Numbered from the stretch's first letter, positions 48,890 to 58,122 are shown. The stretch: DNA of 64,000 nucleotides from Pseudomonas sp. v388 (GCF_003935425.1 NZ_RHQN01000005.1:124001-188000); one strand, 5' to 3'. Program-made: numbers and translations. The notes: generated from the sequence alone by a model not told the origin.

Positions 48890-49213
48890 ATGGATATCAT
48901 CGAAACGATCAAAGAGCAGATTGCCAACAACACCATTCTGCTTTACATGAAAGGCGCTCCGAATGCCCCGCAGTGCGGCTTTTCGGCCAAGGCGTCCCAG
49001 GCATTGATGGCATGCGGCGAAAAATTCGCTTACGTCGACATCCTGCAGAACCCTGAGATCCGCGCCAACCTGCCCAAATACGCCAACTGGCCGACGTTCC
49101 CGCAGTTGTGGGTAGCCGGTGAGCTGGTCGGCGGCAGCGACATCATCACCGAGATGATGGCTGACGGCTCCTTGCAGGAACTGGTCAAGTCCGCAAGCGC
49201 CAAGGCTCAGTAA
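48890..49213 (+). CDS. grxD: Monothiol glutaredoxin (Grx4 type)
   Basis: 107 residues. The CGFS active site (APQCGFSAKAS) places it with Grx4, which carries [2Fe-2S] clusters and hands them to acceptor proteins. WPTFPQLWVAGELVGGSDI is the conserved glutathione-binding loop. The nearby bfr-bfd iron-storage pair gives it an iron-homeostasis setting. Confidence 0.96.
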   Translation: MDIIETIKEQIANNTILLYMKGAPNAPQCGFSAKASQALMACGEKFAYVDILQNPEIRANLPKYANWPTFPQLWVAGELVGGSDIITEMMADGSLQELVKSASAKAQ

Positions 49214-49320
49214 GCACGTCTGCCCGGTAGGAACACGCGGACGGCGATCCGTCCTGCCCGCGACAGGGCCATGCATTGCTCAAATGCCTGGCCTGATCGT
49301 TTCTACCTGAAAGCAGACAA

Positions 49321-49357
49321 GAAAAAGCCCCGCTCTCGCAAGAGGCGGGGCTTTTTC
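49321..49357. terminator. Bidirectional terminator between grxD and bfr
   Basis: GAAAAAGCCCCGC and GCGGGGCTTTTTC form a strong stem with A and T runs on either side, serving both convergent genes. Confidence 0.9.
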
Positions 49358-49384
49358 ATGGCCATGCATGTCGAAGCGGGGACG

Positions 49385-49855
49385 TTATTCGCCCATCTGC
49401 GACTGCAGGTAGTTTTCGATGCCGATCTTGTCGATCAGGCCCAGTTGGGTTTCCAGCCAGTCGATGTGCTCTTCCTCGGATTCGAGGATGTCTTCGAGCA
49501 TCTCGCGGCTACCGAAATCACCCACGGTTTCGAAGTGAGCGATGGCAGCCTTGAGATCGGCCAGACCCTTCTGTTCGATCTTGAGGTCGCACTCCAGCAT
49601 TTCCTTGGTGTGCTCACCGATCAGGATCTTGCCCAGGTCCTGCAGGTTGGGCAGACCTTCGAGGAACAGAATGCGCTTGATGAGTTTGTCGGCGTGTTTC
49701 ATCTCGTCGATGGACTCGCGGTACTCATGTTCGCCCAGCTTTTTCAGACCCCAGTCTTCATACATGCGCGCGTGCAGGAAGTACTGATTGATCGCGACCA
49801 GCTCGTTCCCGAGGATCTTGTTGAGATGCTGGATGACTGTAATGTCGCCTTTCAT
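49385..49855 (-). CDS. bfr: Bacterioferritin (haem-binding type)
   Basis: 156 residues. It assembles into a 24-mer that oxidises and stores iron. All ferroxidase ligands are present: Glu18, Glu51, His54, Glu94, Glu127 and His130. Met52, the haem ligand, is present too, so this is the haem-binding (BfrB-like) subunit. The partner ferredoxin bfd lies just upstream on the same strand with its own terminator and Fur site. Confidence 0.96.
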   Translation of the reverse strand: MKGDITVIQHLNKILGNELVAINQYFLHARMYEDWGLKKLGEHEYRESIDEMKHADKLIKRILFLEGLPNLQDLGKILIGEHTKEMLECDLKIEQKGLADLKAAIAHFETVGDFGSREMLEDILESEEEHIDWLETQLGLIDKIGIENYLQSQMGE

Positions 49856-50012
49856 GATCGAGGTCCTGCCGATGGCTTGTGTAGATAAAGCGCGAGTTTG
49901 AGCCGCACTTAAAAGCCTGTCAAACCTAAGTTATTGAATAATAAGTGAAATTAAATAGGAATAAGAATGTTTGAGTTCCGCATCTTGACGCTAAGCAATT
50001 GAATTACAGGCA

Positions 50013-50042
50013 TAAAAAAACCGGACGCAGGGTCCGGTTCTC
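50013..50042 (-). terminator. Terminator of bfd
   Basis: AACCGGAC / GTCCGGTT with a 5-base loop. On the minus strand the stem runs into a T-run (A's at 50014-50020). Confidence 0.85.
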
Positions 50043-50055
50043 TGGAAACGGTGAT

Positions 50056-50274
50056 TCAGGCTGCGGAAAATTTCGCCGGATAAGCCAGCGCCGCATGACT
50101 GCTTTGCAGTTCAGTCAGGGTTTCACGCACCACTTCCTTGGCCAGGCAGGCGCATTTCCCACATTTACTGGCGACGCCGGTTGTCTCACGAACTTCACGG
50201 TAACTGCAGCAGCCTTCCAGAATTGCTTCACGGATTTGGCCGTCGGTGACACCTTGGCAGAGACAAACATACAT
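50056..50274 (-). CDS. bfd: Bacterioferritin-associated ferredoxin
   Basis: 72 residues with the [2Fe-2S] ligands Cys4, Cys6, Cys38 and Cys41 (MYVCLCQGV and CGKC). Bfd delivers electrons to the bacterioferritin haem to release stored iron. It is separated from bfr by a terminator and preceded by a Fur-type site, so it is induced in iron limitation, opposite to bfr. Confidence 0.95.
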   Translation of the reverse strand: MYVCLCQGVTDGQIREAILEGCCSYREVRETTGVASKCGKCACLAKEVVRETLTELQSSHAALAYPAKFSAA

Positions 50275-50320
50275 AAGTCAGAGACCGTCGCTGGTAATTG
50301 CTTGGTGCCGTGGAGACTAA

Positions 50321-50341
50321 TGTGAATGAGAATGCTTGTCA
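50321..50341. promoter_or_regulatory. Fur box upstream of bfd
   Basis: TGTGAATGAGAATGCTTGTCA resembles the Pseudomonas Fur pattern around AATGAGAAT(C/G). It is about 47 bp before bfd. Confidence 0.65.
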
Positions 50342-50428
50342 AAACTGTTCTTGTAACCATTGCGCCTCTCCGATGAGTGGTCGGATTGTACCGGTCCGGC
50401 AAGCGGCGGCCGGGCGCGTTTGATGCAT

Positions 50429-50458
50429 AAAAAAACCGACCTTGAAAGGCCGGTTTCT
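50429..50458 (-). terminator. Terminator of rnt
   Basis: AAACCGACCT and AGGCCGGTTT form a stem with one mismatch. On the minus strand it is followed by a T-run. Confidence 0.8.
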
Positions 50459-50474
50459 CGTAGCACGCGCTCGC

Positions 50475-51149
50475 TCAATCGTCGAAGTCGTGCCAACCGC
50501 CCATTTCCTTCCAGCGGTTGACGATGCCGCAGAACAGCTCGGCGGTCTTCTCGGTGTCATAGCGAGCGGAGTGAGCCTCACGGCCGTCGAAGTCGATACC
50601 GGCAGCCTGGCAGGCCTTGGCGAGAACCGTCTGGCCGTAAGCCAGGCCCGCCAGCGTCGCGGTGTCGAAGCTGGAGAACGGGTGAAACGGGTTACGCTTC
50701 ATGTCCATGCGCGCGACGGCGGCATTGAGAAAGCCCAGGTCGAAGCTGGCGTTGTGGCCGACCAGCACGGCGCGCTTGCAACCGTTGGCCTTGAGTGCCT
50801 TGCGTACGCCGCGAAAGATATCGGTCAGCGCAGTTTCTTCGCTGACGGCCATGCGCAGGGGATGGTCCAGCTTGATACCGGTGAATTCCAGGGCAGCCGC
50901 TTCAACGTTGGCGCCTTCGAAGGGCTCGACCCGGAAAAAGTAAGTGTGTTCCGGAAACACGAAACCCTTTTCGTCCATGCCGATCGTCACGGCGGCGATT
51001 TCCAGCAGCGCATCGGTTGCCGAATTGAAACCGCCGGTTTCAACGTCGACGACGACGGGCAGATAGCCGCGAAAGCGAGCGGCCATCGGGTGACGGGATC
51101 CGCCACCGCCTTGACCGTCCTGTTCGTCGTCGAAATGATCTTCACTCAC
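50475..51149 (-). CDS. rnt: Ribonuclease T
   Basis: 224 residues. DEDDh 3'-5' exonuclease that trims tRNA and other stable RNA 3' ends. The acidic residues lie in [20 protein letters not shown] and [14 protein letters not shown]. It overlaps the upstream pyrC gene by 4 bases, a conserved pairing in Pseudomonas. Confidence 0.96.
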   Translation of the reverse strand: MSEDHFDDEQDGQGGGGSRHPMAARFRGYLPVVVDVETGGFNSATDALLEIAAVTIGMDEKGFVFPEHTYFFRVEPFEGANVEAAALEFTGIKLDHPLRMAVSEETALTDIFRGVRKALKANGCKRAVLVGHNASFDLGFLNAAVARMDMKRNPFHPFSSFDTATLAGLAYGQTVLAKACQAAGIDFDGREAHSARYDTEKTAELFCGIVNRWKEMGGWHDFDD

Positions 51150-52192
51150 GCGTGTTCCTCCAGCAGACGCCAGCGCAGTTTTTCACCAGCGCGCAGCGGG
51201 ATTACGGTCAGCTCGCCGAAGGGCAGGCTGGCAGGTGCGGTCCATTCTTCACGGACCAGCGTGATGGTGTCCTGGTTGGCCGGCAGGCCGTAGAACGCCG
51301 GGCCGTGCAGGCTGGCGAAACCTTCCAGCTTGTCCAGCGCGTCGCGCTGTTCGAACGCCTCTGCATACAACTCGATGGCGGCATAGGCGGTGTAGCAGCC
51401 CGCGCAGCCACAGGCGTTTTCCTTGGCATGCTGGGCGTGAGGCGCCGAGTCGGTGCCCAGGAAGAACTTGCCGCTGCCGCTGGTAGCCGCATCGAGCAAG
51501 GCCACCTGATGCGTGTTGCGCTTGAGGATCGGCAGGCAGTAGAAATGTGGACGAATACCGCCGACCAGCATGTGATTGCGGTTATAAAGCAGGTGATGCG
51601 CGGTGATGGTCGCCGCCACATTGGCCGAAGCTTCGTTGACGAACTGCACGGCGTCGGCGGTGGTGATGTGTTCGAACACCACTTTGAGTGCCGGGAAACG
51701 CTCCACGACGCGGCGCAGGTGCTCGTCGATGAACACCTTCTCGCGGTCGAACACGTCGATCTCGCCACGGGTGACTTCACCGTGCACCAACAGCAGCATG
51801 CCGACTTCGGCCATGGCTTCGAGGGCCGGGAAGATCTTGTCGATGCTGGTGACGCCCGAATCGGAATTCGTGGTGGCGCCGGCCGGATACAGCTTGGCCG
51901 CATGGACGAAGCCGCTGGCCTTGGCCTGGCGGATGTCTTCAGCGCTGGTCTGGTCGGTGAGGTAGAGCACCATCAGCGGCTCGAAGCGGCTGCCGGCCGG
52001 GCGTGCGGCCAGGATGCGCTGGCGATAGGCGTCTGCCTGTTGCGCGTTGCGCACAGGAGGCACCAGGTTGGGCATGATGATGGCGCGGCCAAAGGTGCGT
52101 GCCACGTCAGCGACGGTATTGGGCAAGACAGCTCCATCACGGAGGTGAATGTGCCAGTCGTCGGGACGCAGAAGGGTCAGGCGGTCAGACAT
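51146..52192 (-). CDS. pyrC: Dihydroorotase
   Basis: 348 residues from the ATG at 52192. Zinc enzyme of pyrimidine synthesis that cyclises carbamoyl aspartate. Metal ligands are in [13 protein letters not shown]; the carboxylated lysine is in [32 protein letters not shown] is the C-terminal catalytic block. It has a GAGATTCC-type weak ribosome site and is translationally coupled to rnt. Confidence 0.96.
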   Translation of the reverse strand: MSDRLTLLRPDDWHIHLRDGAVLPNTVADVARTFGRAIIMPNLVPPVRNAQQADAYRQRILAARPAGSRFEPLMVLYLTDQTSAEDIRQAKASGFVHAAKLYPAGATTNSDSGVTSIDKIFPALEAMAEVGMLLLVHGEVTRGEIDVFDREKVFIDEHLRRVVERFPALKVVFEHITTADAVQFVNEASANVAATITAHHLLYNRNHMLVGGIRPHFYCLPILKRNTHQVALLDAATSGSGKFFLGTDSAPHAQHAKENACGCAGCYTAYAAIELYAEAFEQRDALDKLEGFASLHGPAFYGLPANQDTITLVREEWTAPASLPFGELTVIPLRAGEKLRWRLLEEHA

Positions 52193-52267
52193 TGGGGATT
52201 CCAGGCGGGTCAAACTCGCTGGGAATGCTACCGGAAAAGACTCTCTCAGGCACTCGCTATCAAGTTT

Positions 52268-52306
52268 TGTAGGAAGTAACCGATAGCCCGATGTAGGAAG
52301 CAATTT
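52268..52306. promoter_or_regulatory. Paired TGTAGGAAG elements in the motY promoter region
   Basis: TGTAGGAAGTAACCG (52268-52282) and TGTAGGAAGCAATTT (52292-52306) are direct repeats 24 bp apart, 33-70 bp before motY and 75 bp beyond pyrC. They share the TGTAGGAAG core with the elements at 13867, 56803 and 57249. Confidence 0.55.
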
Positions 52307-52338
52307 CGTTTCGCGGTCATTTTCAAGTGGAGCTTGCC

Positions 52339-53244
52339 GTGCGCCAGCTATATGTAGCCCTGCTCAGCGTGTTCGCCAGCCTTCCGGCCATGGCGATGAA
52401 TTTCCAGACCCGTCTGGAAAGCATCGAGTGGAAGGTCGAGGGAGATCAGTTCGAGTGCCGTCTGACGCAGCCGATCACCGACTTTGGTGCCGGTGAGTTC
52501 GTGCGTCGCGCGGGCGAGCAGGCCACATTCCGTCTCAAGACGTCCTACGCCACGCTGGGCAGCGGCTCGGCGACCTTGCTGGCCGCGGCTGCGCCGTGGC
52601 AGCCAGGTCGGGGCGATATCAATCTGGGCTCGGTGCGCGTCAGCAACGGCGAGATTCCGTTCAATACGTCCCAGGCGCAGGCCGGACGGCTCATCAATGG
52701 CCTGATGGAAGGGCGCAGCCCGCTTATCCGCCACTACTCTCGCGAGGGAGGGACCATGGAAGTGCGCCTGCTGCCGGTCAAGTTCAGCAAGGCATTTGCG
52801 GACTATCAAGCCTGTACGGCCAAGCTGCTGCCGATGAATTTCGATCAGGTCAAGCAGTCGGAAGTCGGCTTCCCCGGTGGCGGGATCGAACTCGATGCCA
52901 AGGCCAAGGCCCGGCTGGACACCATGATTGCGTATCTGAAGGCCGATCCGACGGTCAATCACATTGAACTCGACGGGCACTCGGACAACAGCGGTAATCG
53001 CCTGACCAACCGTGATCTGTCGCGACGTCGTGCGCTTGCGGTCATGGACTACTTCAAGGCGCAGGGCATCCCTGAGCAGCAGATCACCTTGCGCTTTCAC
53101 GGCGAGCGTTACCCGCTGGCGCCTAATACCAACAATGCCAACCGTGCACGCAACCGCCGGGTGAATGTGCATCTGGAGCGCGTCGCGCCCGACGAGCGTC
53201 CGGCTCCGGTGGCTTCGTCGGCCAGTGCCGCCGCCACATCCTGA
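52339..53244 (+). CDS. motY: OmpA-family flagellar stator protein MotY
   Basis: 301 residues from a GTG preceded by GGAG. The N-terminal signal peptide is followed by [27 protein letters not shown], the MotY-specific N-terminal domain. The C-terminal OmpA/MotB peptidoglycan-binding motif is [25 protein letters not shown]. MotY holds the stator around the flagellar motor. It faces away from pyrC, and the TGTAGGAAG repeats lie just upstream. Confidence 0.93.
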   Translation: MRQLYVALLSVFASLPAMAMNFQTRLESIEWKVEGDQFECRLTQPITDFGAGEFVRRAGEQATFRLKTSYATLGSGSATLLAAAAPWQPGRGDINLGSVRVSNGEIPFNTSQAQAGRLINGLMEGRSPLIRHYSREGGTMEVRLLPVKFSKAFADYQACTAKLLPMNFDQVKQSEVGFPGGGIELDAKAKARLDTMIAYLKADPTVNHIELDGHSDNSGNRLTNRDLSRRRALAVMDYFKAQGIPEQQITLRFHGERYPLAPNTNNANRARNRRVNVHLERVAPDERPAPVASSASAAATS

Positions 53245-53368
53245 TCATTTGTCCCGTCGAGGCGGCCATTACTGTCGCCTCGTCGTCAGAAGCTGTCGCG
53301 CCCCTGTAAATTTGCTGGTTTGAACGGTAGAATCGCTGGTTTTCCGTACAACCCGGTGGAGTGATGGC

Positions 53369-54586
53369 ATGGCGGACGTAAACAAGGTAGTTCTAGCGTA
53401 TTCCGGTGGCCTGGATACTTCGGTAATCCTCAAGTGGCTGCAAGATACCTACAACTGCGAAGTGGTGACCTTTACCGCTGACCTGGGTCAGGGCGAAGAG
53501 GTCGAACCGGCTCGCGCCAAGGCTCAGGCCATGGGCGTCAAGGAAATCTACATCGACGACCTGCGCGAAGAATTCGTGCGCGATTTCGTGTTCCCGATGT
53601 TCCGCGCCAATACCGTCTACGAAGGCGAGTACCTGCTGGGTACTTCCATCGCTCGTCCGTTGATTGCCAAACGCCTGATCGAAATCGCCAACGAAACCGG
53701 CGCCGACGCCATTTCCCACGGTGCCACCGGCAAGGGCAACGACCAGGTCCGTTTCGAGCTTGGCGCCTACGCGCTCAAGCCGGGCGTCAAGGTCATCGCC
53801 CCATGGCGCGAGTGGGATCTGCTGTCGCGTGAAAAGCTCATGGATTACGCCGAGAAGCACGCGATCCCGATCGAGCGTCACGGCAAGAAGAAGTCTCCGT
53901 ACTCCATGGATGCCAACCTGCTGCACATCTCCTATGAAGGCGGCGTGCTGGAAGACACCTGGACCGAGCACGAAGAAGACATGTGGCGTTGGACCAAGTC
54001 CCCGGAGGACGCACCCAACGTTCCGACCTATCTCGAACTGACCTACCGCAACGGCGACATCGTGGCCCTGGACGGCGTCGAAATGACTCCGGCCACCGTG
54101 CTGGCGACCCTGAACCGCATCGGCGGCGAGAACGGCATCGGCCGTCTGGACATCGTGGAAAACCGCTATGTGGGCATGAAGTCCCGTGGCTGCTACGAAA
54201 CCCCAGGCGGCACCATCATGCTGCGTGCCCACCGCGCCATCGAATCGATCACTCTGGATCGTGAAGTCGCTCACCTCAAGGATGAGCTGATGGTCAAATA
54301 CGCCAGCCTGATCTACACCGGCTACTGGTGGAGCCCTGAACGCCTGATGTTGCAGCAGATGATCGACGCTTCCCAGGTGCACGTGAACGGCGTGGTTCGC
54401 TTGAAGCTGTACAAGGGCAACGTGATCGTGACCGGTCGCAAGTCCGAAGAGTCGCTGTTCGACGCCAACATTGCGACCTTCGAGGAAGACGGCGGCGCCT
54501 ACAACCAGGCCGATGCGGCGGGCTTCATCAAGCTCAACGCCTTGCGTATGCGTATCGCTGCGAACAAAGGCCGCAAGTTCTTCTGA
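53369..54586 (+). CDS. argG: Argininosuccinate synthase
   Basis: 405 residues. It condenses citrulline and aspartate with ATP. The ATP-binding loop is [15 protein letters not shown], and [15 protein letters not shown] is the second family signature. N-terminal [17 protein letters not shown] and the overall length match the bacterial enzyme. It has its own terminator downstream. Confidence 0.97.
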   Translation: MADVNKVVLAYSGGLDTSVILKWLQDTYNCEVVTFTADLGQGEEVEPARAKAQAMGVKEIYIDDLREEFVRDFVFPMFRANTVYEGEYLLGTSIARPLIAKRLIEIANETGADAISHGATGKGNDQVRFELGAYALKPGVKVIAPWREWDLLSREKLMDYAEKHAIPIERHGKKKSPYSMDANLLHISYEGGVLEDTWTEHEEDMWRWTKSPEDAPNVPTYLELTYRNGDIVALDGVEMTPATVLATLNRIGGENGIGRLDIVENRYVGMKSRGCYETPGGTIMLRAHRAIESITLDREVAHLKDELMVKYASLIYTGYWWSPERLMLQQMIDASQVHVNGVVRLKLYKGNVIVTGRKSEESLFDANIATFEEDGGAYNQADAAGFIKLNALRMRIAANKGRKFF

Positions 54587-54604
54587 GCGGCCCCGGTATG
54601 AGAA

Positions 54605-54624
54605 TGCAGCCCGTTAGGGCTGCA
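54605..54624 (+). terminator. Hairpin downstream of argG
   Basis: TGCAGCCC-GTTA-GGGCTGCA is a perfect 8-bp stem followed by TTCG; the T-run is short. Confidence 0.65.
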
Positions 54625-54664
54625 TTCGAATTCTGATGCTCGGCGGCGCTCAGCCGTCGAGGCT

Positions 54665-54940
54665 TCACGGCCTGGTCAGCGTTCTTTTACTGGCCTTCCT
54701 CCCCGAATAACCGTATTTGATGGGTTTTTCCTTTACGCTCAAACCTGCGTGCTTGAGTGGCAAGTTCAAGTAATCCACCAGATCGGCAATTCCCATGCTG
54801 TAACGCTTCATGAGCGCTGTCAGTTTTCTTTCGAATTCCAGATACCGGGTAAGTTGCTCATTGGTCTCCAGAGACTTCAGTCTTTCCTGGTGCGCCTTGA
54901 GGGCGCGCTCAATTTCGCGATATTCCTTTAGCTTGGACAT
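54665..54940 (-). CDS. Truncated MvaT/MvaU-like (H-NS family) protein
   Basis: 91 residues from the ATG at 54940 with GGAGA upstream. KLKEYREIERALKAHQERLKSLETNEQLTRYLEFERKLTALMKRYSMGIADLVDYLN closely follows the MvaT N-terminal oligomerisation helix. The usual C-terminal DNA-binding region (YKNPHNGE...GGNHKTLKEWK) is missing; the protein ends in the basic tail KYGYSGRKASKRTLTRP. A short oligomerising protein of this kind could modify MvaT silencing. It lies in an AT-rich patch, as silenced DNA often does. Confidence 0.72.
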   Translation of the reverse strand: MSKLKEYREIERALKAHQERLKSLETNEQLTRYLEFERKLTALMKRYSMGIADLVDYLNLPLKHAGLSVKEKPIKYGYSGRKASKRTLTRP

Positions 54941-55020
54941 GATCTCTCCATTGATGGGACCGCCATCGCTGAGGGTAGTTGTCAATACTTGTTGTCGGAG
55001 TGGTGTTCACACGGTTCTCC

Positions 55021-55034
55021 CTGAAAATCCCACA
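55021..55034. promoter_or_regulatory. TGTGGGA-type element upstream of the MvaT-like gene
   Basis: On the minus strand, TGTGGGATTTTCAG lies 80 bp before the MvaT-like start, in the same orientation as that gene. Another GGGATTTTCC word follows at 55053. Confidence 0.4.
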
Positions 55035-55180
55035 CTGCCAAAAATGTTAGACGGGATTTTCCGGAATGCGACGGCCGGTATCTACAGGATTCAGTATCTT
55101 GATCGCGATACACGGGTGCGGGCGTGAGTTTCATTGGATTTACCCTGTTTCTTACTTGATCTATTCGTTATTCGGCAATA

Positions 55181-55696
55181 TTAATCGTAACTTCCTACAG
55201 GTTTTGAAGGCGCTGATAGACGCTGTTGTTCTGGAGTCGACGCTGGCTCGAATGCGTTGCAGTTGATGTTGCGATTGTCAGTGGCCTTTCGCGAGGCATC
55301 GAGGACGTCGTGTGTGGTGGGCTGGTTGGAGCAGTCCGGCGTCGTATAGAGGGCGCTCGGATTGAAGTTAAGCGTCAGGAAAAACAGGATGACGAGGGTT
55401 GATGGAAATAATATGAGAAACCATATATAGGGTTGGCGCGACGCATCATCCAGATAGGGCAGTACGGTTGTAGCTGAGGCTTCGGATAAACCGGCAAACA
55501 AGGCAATGACGGTTATCGGGTTCATAAGGCGGGTGAACGGGTTCATGGTGTCGGCTTCAGATTCGATAAATGGTGGAGTGGGGTAGAGTTGTTCAGGCCG
55601 ACAGGCGCCGAACGCGACCTGGCAGGTCGAGCGGGAAGTTCCAGGCGCACGGTCGAGCAGTCGTTGCCGAGAATTCCAGTACATTTCGGTTGTCAT
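55181..55696 (-). CDS. Small membrane protein, unknown
   Basis: 171 residues from an ATG at 55696 that overlaps the upstream gene's stop (ATGA). Two membrane helices (NPITVIALFAGLSEASATTVLPYL and YIWFLILFPSTLVILFFLTLNF) enclose a short charged loop. The block FLTLNFNPSALY recurs, to my knowledge, in hypothetical membrane proteins of many bacteria; its role is unknown. An internal ATG at 55546 directly before the first helix is an alternative start. Confidence 0.6.
   Translation of the reverse strand: MTTEMYWNSRQRLLDRAPGTSRSTCQVAFGACRPEQLYPTPPFIESEADTMNPFTRLMNPITVIALFAGLSEASATTVLPYLDDASRQPYIWFLILFPSTLVILFFLTLNFNPSALYTTPDCSNQPTTHDVLDASRKATDNRNINCNAFEPASTPEQQRLSAPSKPVGSYD
55185..55199. promoter_or_regulatory. 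TGTAGGA-type element at the 3' end of the membrane-protein gene
   Basis: On the minus strand, TGTAGGAAGTTACGA overlaps the last codons of the membrane-protein gene and lies 245 bp before the MvaT-like gene. Confidence 0.45.
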
Positions 55697-56217
55697 GAGG
55701 GGTCCCGTTCTCTGTTTTGGCGAAACTCGAAGCGGTACGCCTTTCCGATGTCCCACACCTGTCTGATACTCAGGCCGAGCACCTGGGCTATTTCTGTCGC
55801 GGTATAGCCGAGTGTGGAGTAGTGCATCGCGTGGCCTGCCACGACATCATCGATATCGGAAGTCGGCGTGAAAGTCTCTTTTCTGATGAACTTGACAGGA
55901 CGGCTGTAACTTATCTTTACGCCATTGTCAGTTGCCAACTGGCGGATGTCCTTTTTGTTCATGCGCAACGAGTACTGCAGCGCGGATACACCCGCGCCTT
56001 TGGCCACCAGCTCCTTGAGCAATTCGAGTTTGTTGTGCTCGGCTTCAGCGCCCTGGTCTGGTGTGTGCTCGACGCCGTAGGCCGCAGGAGCCTCGGCGAT
56101 CCCTCCGTCGGGGATGACCGAGATCACTCCACCCTGAGAAACAAACTCCTCCACGGCGGCGGAAAGGCTCTGGGCAGTCGAATCCTTTGATAGCGAGCAA
56201 GACGACTTGTTGTTCAT
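55693..56217 (-). CDS. Putative HTH regulatory protein
   Basis: 174 residues from the ATG at 56217 (MNNKSSCSLSKDST). Two possible helix-turn-helix segments are visible: LVAKGAGVSALQYSLRMNKKDIRQLATDNGV and LGYTATEIAQVLGLSIRQVWDIGKAYRFEF. There is no signal peptide. It overlaps the downstream membrane-protein gene by 4 bases, so the two form one unit. I recognise no named family. Confidence 0.65.
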   Translation of the reverse strand: MNNKSSCSLSKDSTAQSLSAAVEEFVSQGGVISVIPDGGIAEAPAAYGVEHTPDQGAEAEHNKLELLKELVAKGAGVSALQYSLRMNKKDIRQLATDNGVKISYSRPVKFIRKETFTPTSDIDDVVAGHAMHYSTLGYTATEIAQVLGLSIRQVWDIGKAYRFEFRQNRERDPS

Positions 56218-56802
56218 GGTATATCCCTTTTTGAACATGGTTATACACATGGCCACTGTGCAGGCATAATCACATCTGGCTCGAAGTCAGTTTGGGATGA
56301 ATGTCGCTGCCCGGCCATGTTCATGTTGTCCGAATCCTTTCGGTTATTTCGATAAAACGAGTCCCTTTAATCAATACTGTTCCGGTCTGCGCAAAGGCAT
56401 TACGGGAAAAGCGTTCCGCATGTAGTTGTACATGTTAACGGGCTGAAAATATTGATTGGTTCTCAAAAAAGTAACGACTGGTAATAGAATTTGCAAGTAA
56501 AAAAGCGGTATGAAACATGAAATGAGTTGGTTTGTCCGAAATCGTCTTACATAGGGGTTTTTACCGTCTGTTAGTGTTGTAGTACCTTTCCTCTTTAATG
56601 GCTGAGCTATGGATTTGATCAAGGTTATAGTATTAGCTAGTTGTCGAATGAGCCCTTGTTTCAGGTTGGTCCTCTTGCGAATGTAGATGATCCCCGGTTT
56701 TTGGTGGTGAATCATGTGCAGGGTCGGGCGGGGTTCGCTCGGAACTGCCGGACACCTTATCTGGGCCTCTGAAGGCCCCGGGCGATCGTGCCTAGACGAC
56801 AA

Positions 56803-56839
56803 TGTAGGAAGCTTCTGTATATTTTGTAGGATTAATCTT
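56803..56839. promoter_or_regulatory. Paired TGTAGGA elements in the empty region
   Basis: TGTAGGAAGCTTCTG (56803-56817) and TGTAGGATTAATCTT (56825-56839) start 22 bp apart. No confident gene begins nearby, so the target may be the weak minus-strand ORF or an untranslated RNA. Confidence 0.55.
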
Positions 56840-57248
56840 TAAATACATATTTGTATGAAGTTGATACCGTTATGTGTGTAGTTTTCAACGCGGGGGTGCG
56901 GGTATGGCCTTTTCGTGTCGCTCGGTAGGTGGCAATAAATTCTGATCCTTGGGCCGTGGCGCATTTGCAGATTGCGCTTATTCTGGAGACAGGTTGTCGG
57001 AAAACGGTCAGGCCGGAGTTGGCGCATGAAGTTGCGCGGCCCGACAACGAGCGTTGTTATGAACTTTGATTCACCTGGAGGCCAGTAATGGGGCAACGAG
57101 GAATAACGTACCTGTCTGGTCCCGGTGCAGAAGCTGTCCGTGTTAACCGCAGGCTCTGGATAAGCGGTTCCCGATAGCACCAACTTCAGCGGTATCCCAG
57201 AGGGAAGCTTGAGATAATCATGGAAAACAGTTCGTTCACGTCTAGTTT

Positions 57249-57280
57249 TGTAGGATGTTTCTGTTGTGTTTGTGGGAATG
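57249..57280. promoter_or_regulatory. Paired TGTRGGA elements upstream of the response regulator
   Basis: TGTAGGATGTTTCTG (57249-57263) is followed 22 bp later by TGTGGGAATG (57271-57280). The pair is 104-135 bp before the regulator start, in the same orientation, suggesting autoregulation. Confidence 0.6.
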
Positions 57281-57383
57281 GTCTTTGGCTGCCTGTCCGA
57301 AGGGGTGAGCGCCATGCAAAGCACTAAACGACTAAGCTATTGTGCTGACTCTAAAAATTCGAATATCGAAACTGGACTGCCCC

Positions 57384-58010
57384 ATGAATAAAGTGCTGAT
57401 CGTGGATGATCATCCCGTCATTCGCCTTGCTGTACGCATGCTGATGGAGCGTCATGGCTACGAAGTCATCGCAGAGACCGATAACGGGGTCGATGCGTTG
57501 CAGCTGGCTCGCGAGCATCTGCCCGATATCGTCATCCTCGACATCGGCATCCCGAAGCTGGACGGCCTTGAGGTCATCGCGCGCCTGTCAGCCATGACGC
57601 TGCCGTTCAAGATCCTGATCCTGACCTCCCAGGCCCCCGGCCATTTTTCCATGCGTTGCATGCAGGCGGGTGCTGCAGGCTATGTGTGCAAACAGCAGGA
57701 TCTGACCGAGCTGTTGAGCGCGATCAAGGCTGTGTTGTCCGGCTACAGCTATTTTCCCAATCAGGCGCTGCACACGGTTCGGTCCAGCATGGGCAACGCC
57801 AGCGAGGCCGACATGGTGGATCGCCTTTCAGGGCGCGAAATGATGGTTCTGCAGCAGCTCGCCAGAGGCAAGACCAACAAGGAGATCGCCGACAGCATGT
57901 TCCTGAGCAACAAAACGGTCAGCACCTACAAGACACGCTTGCTGCTCAAGTTGAATGCCCACTCGCTGGTGGATCTGATCGAGCTTGCGCAGCGTAACGG
58001 GCTGGTATGA
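57384..58010 (+). CDS. Orphan NarL/FixJ response regulator (EvgA/BvgA-like)
   Basis: 208 residues from the ATG at 57384. The receiver opens MNKVLIVDDHPVIRLAVRMLMERHGY, with acidic residues Asp8-Asp9, phospho-acceptor Asp53 in VILDIGIPKLDG and the conserved lysine in YVCKQQDL. The LuxR-type HTH is LSGREMMVLQQLARGKTNKEIADSMFLSNKTVSTYKTRLLLKL. The DDHPVIR opening places it near EvgA/BvgA/FimZ. No sensor kinase is adjacent, so its partner is elsewhere. The upstream TGTAGGA pair suggests it may bind that element. Confidence 0.92.
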   Translation: MNKVLIVDDHPVIRLAVRMLMERHGYEVIAETDNGVDALQLAREHLPDIVILDIGIPKLDGLEVIARLSAMTLPFKILILTSQAPGHFSMRCMQAGAAGYVCKQQDLTELLSAIKAVLSGYSYFPNQALHTVRSSMGNASEADMVDRLSGREMMVLQQLARGKTNKEIADSMFLSNKTVSTYKTRLLLKLNAHSLVDLIELAQRNGLV

Positions 58011-58122
58011 AACATGGCAGGGTGGGGTATTCAGCGCGTACCCGCGCTGGAGCCTCCCGGATGAGAGGCTTTGAAGTCGAGGCAGAGCGGTCGTCGCCAT
58101 GGCTATGGCGGATGCAAAACGA

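Larger units (their letters stand above)
56218..57383. other. Long AT-rich region without a convincing gene
   Basis: About 1.17 kb. The best ORF (minus strand, 56371-56715, 114 residues starting MIHHQKPG) has no ribosome site and no family match. A second minus-strand frame (57324-56839) overlaps the regulator promoter and looks like noise. The region holds the element pairs at 56803/56825 and 57249/57271. Confidence 0.45.

Noticed and set aside
56839-57324. Minus-strand ORF of 161 residues upstream of the response regulator
   Set aside because: It has no ribosome site or recognisable domain and overlaps the paired TGTAGGA elements, so a non-coding promoter region is more likely.
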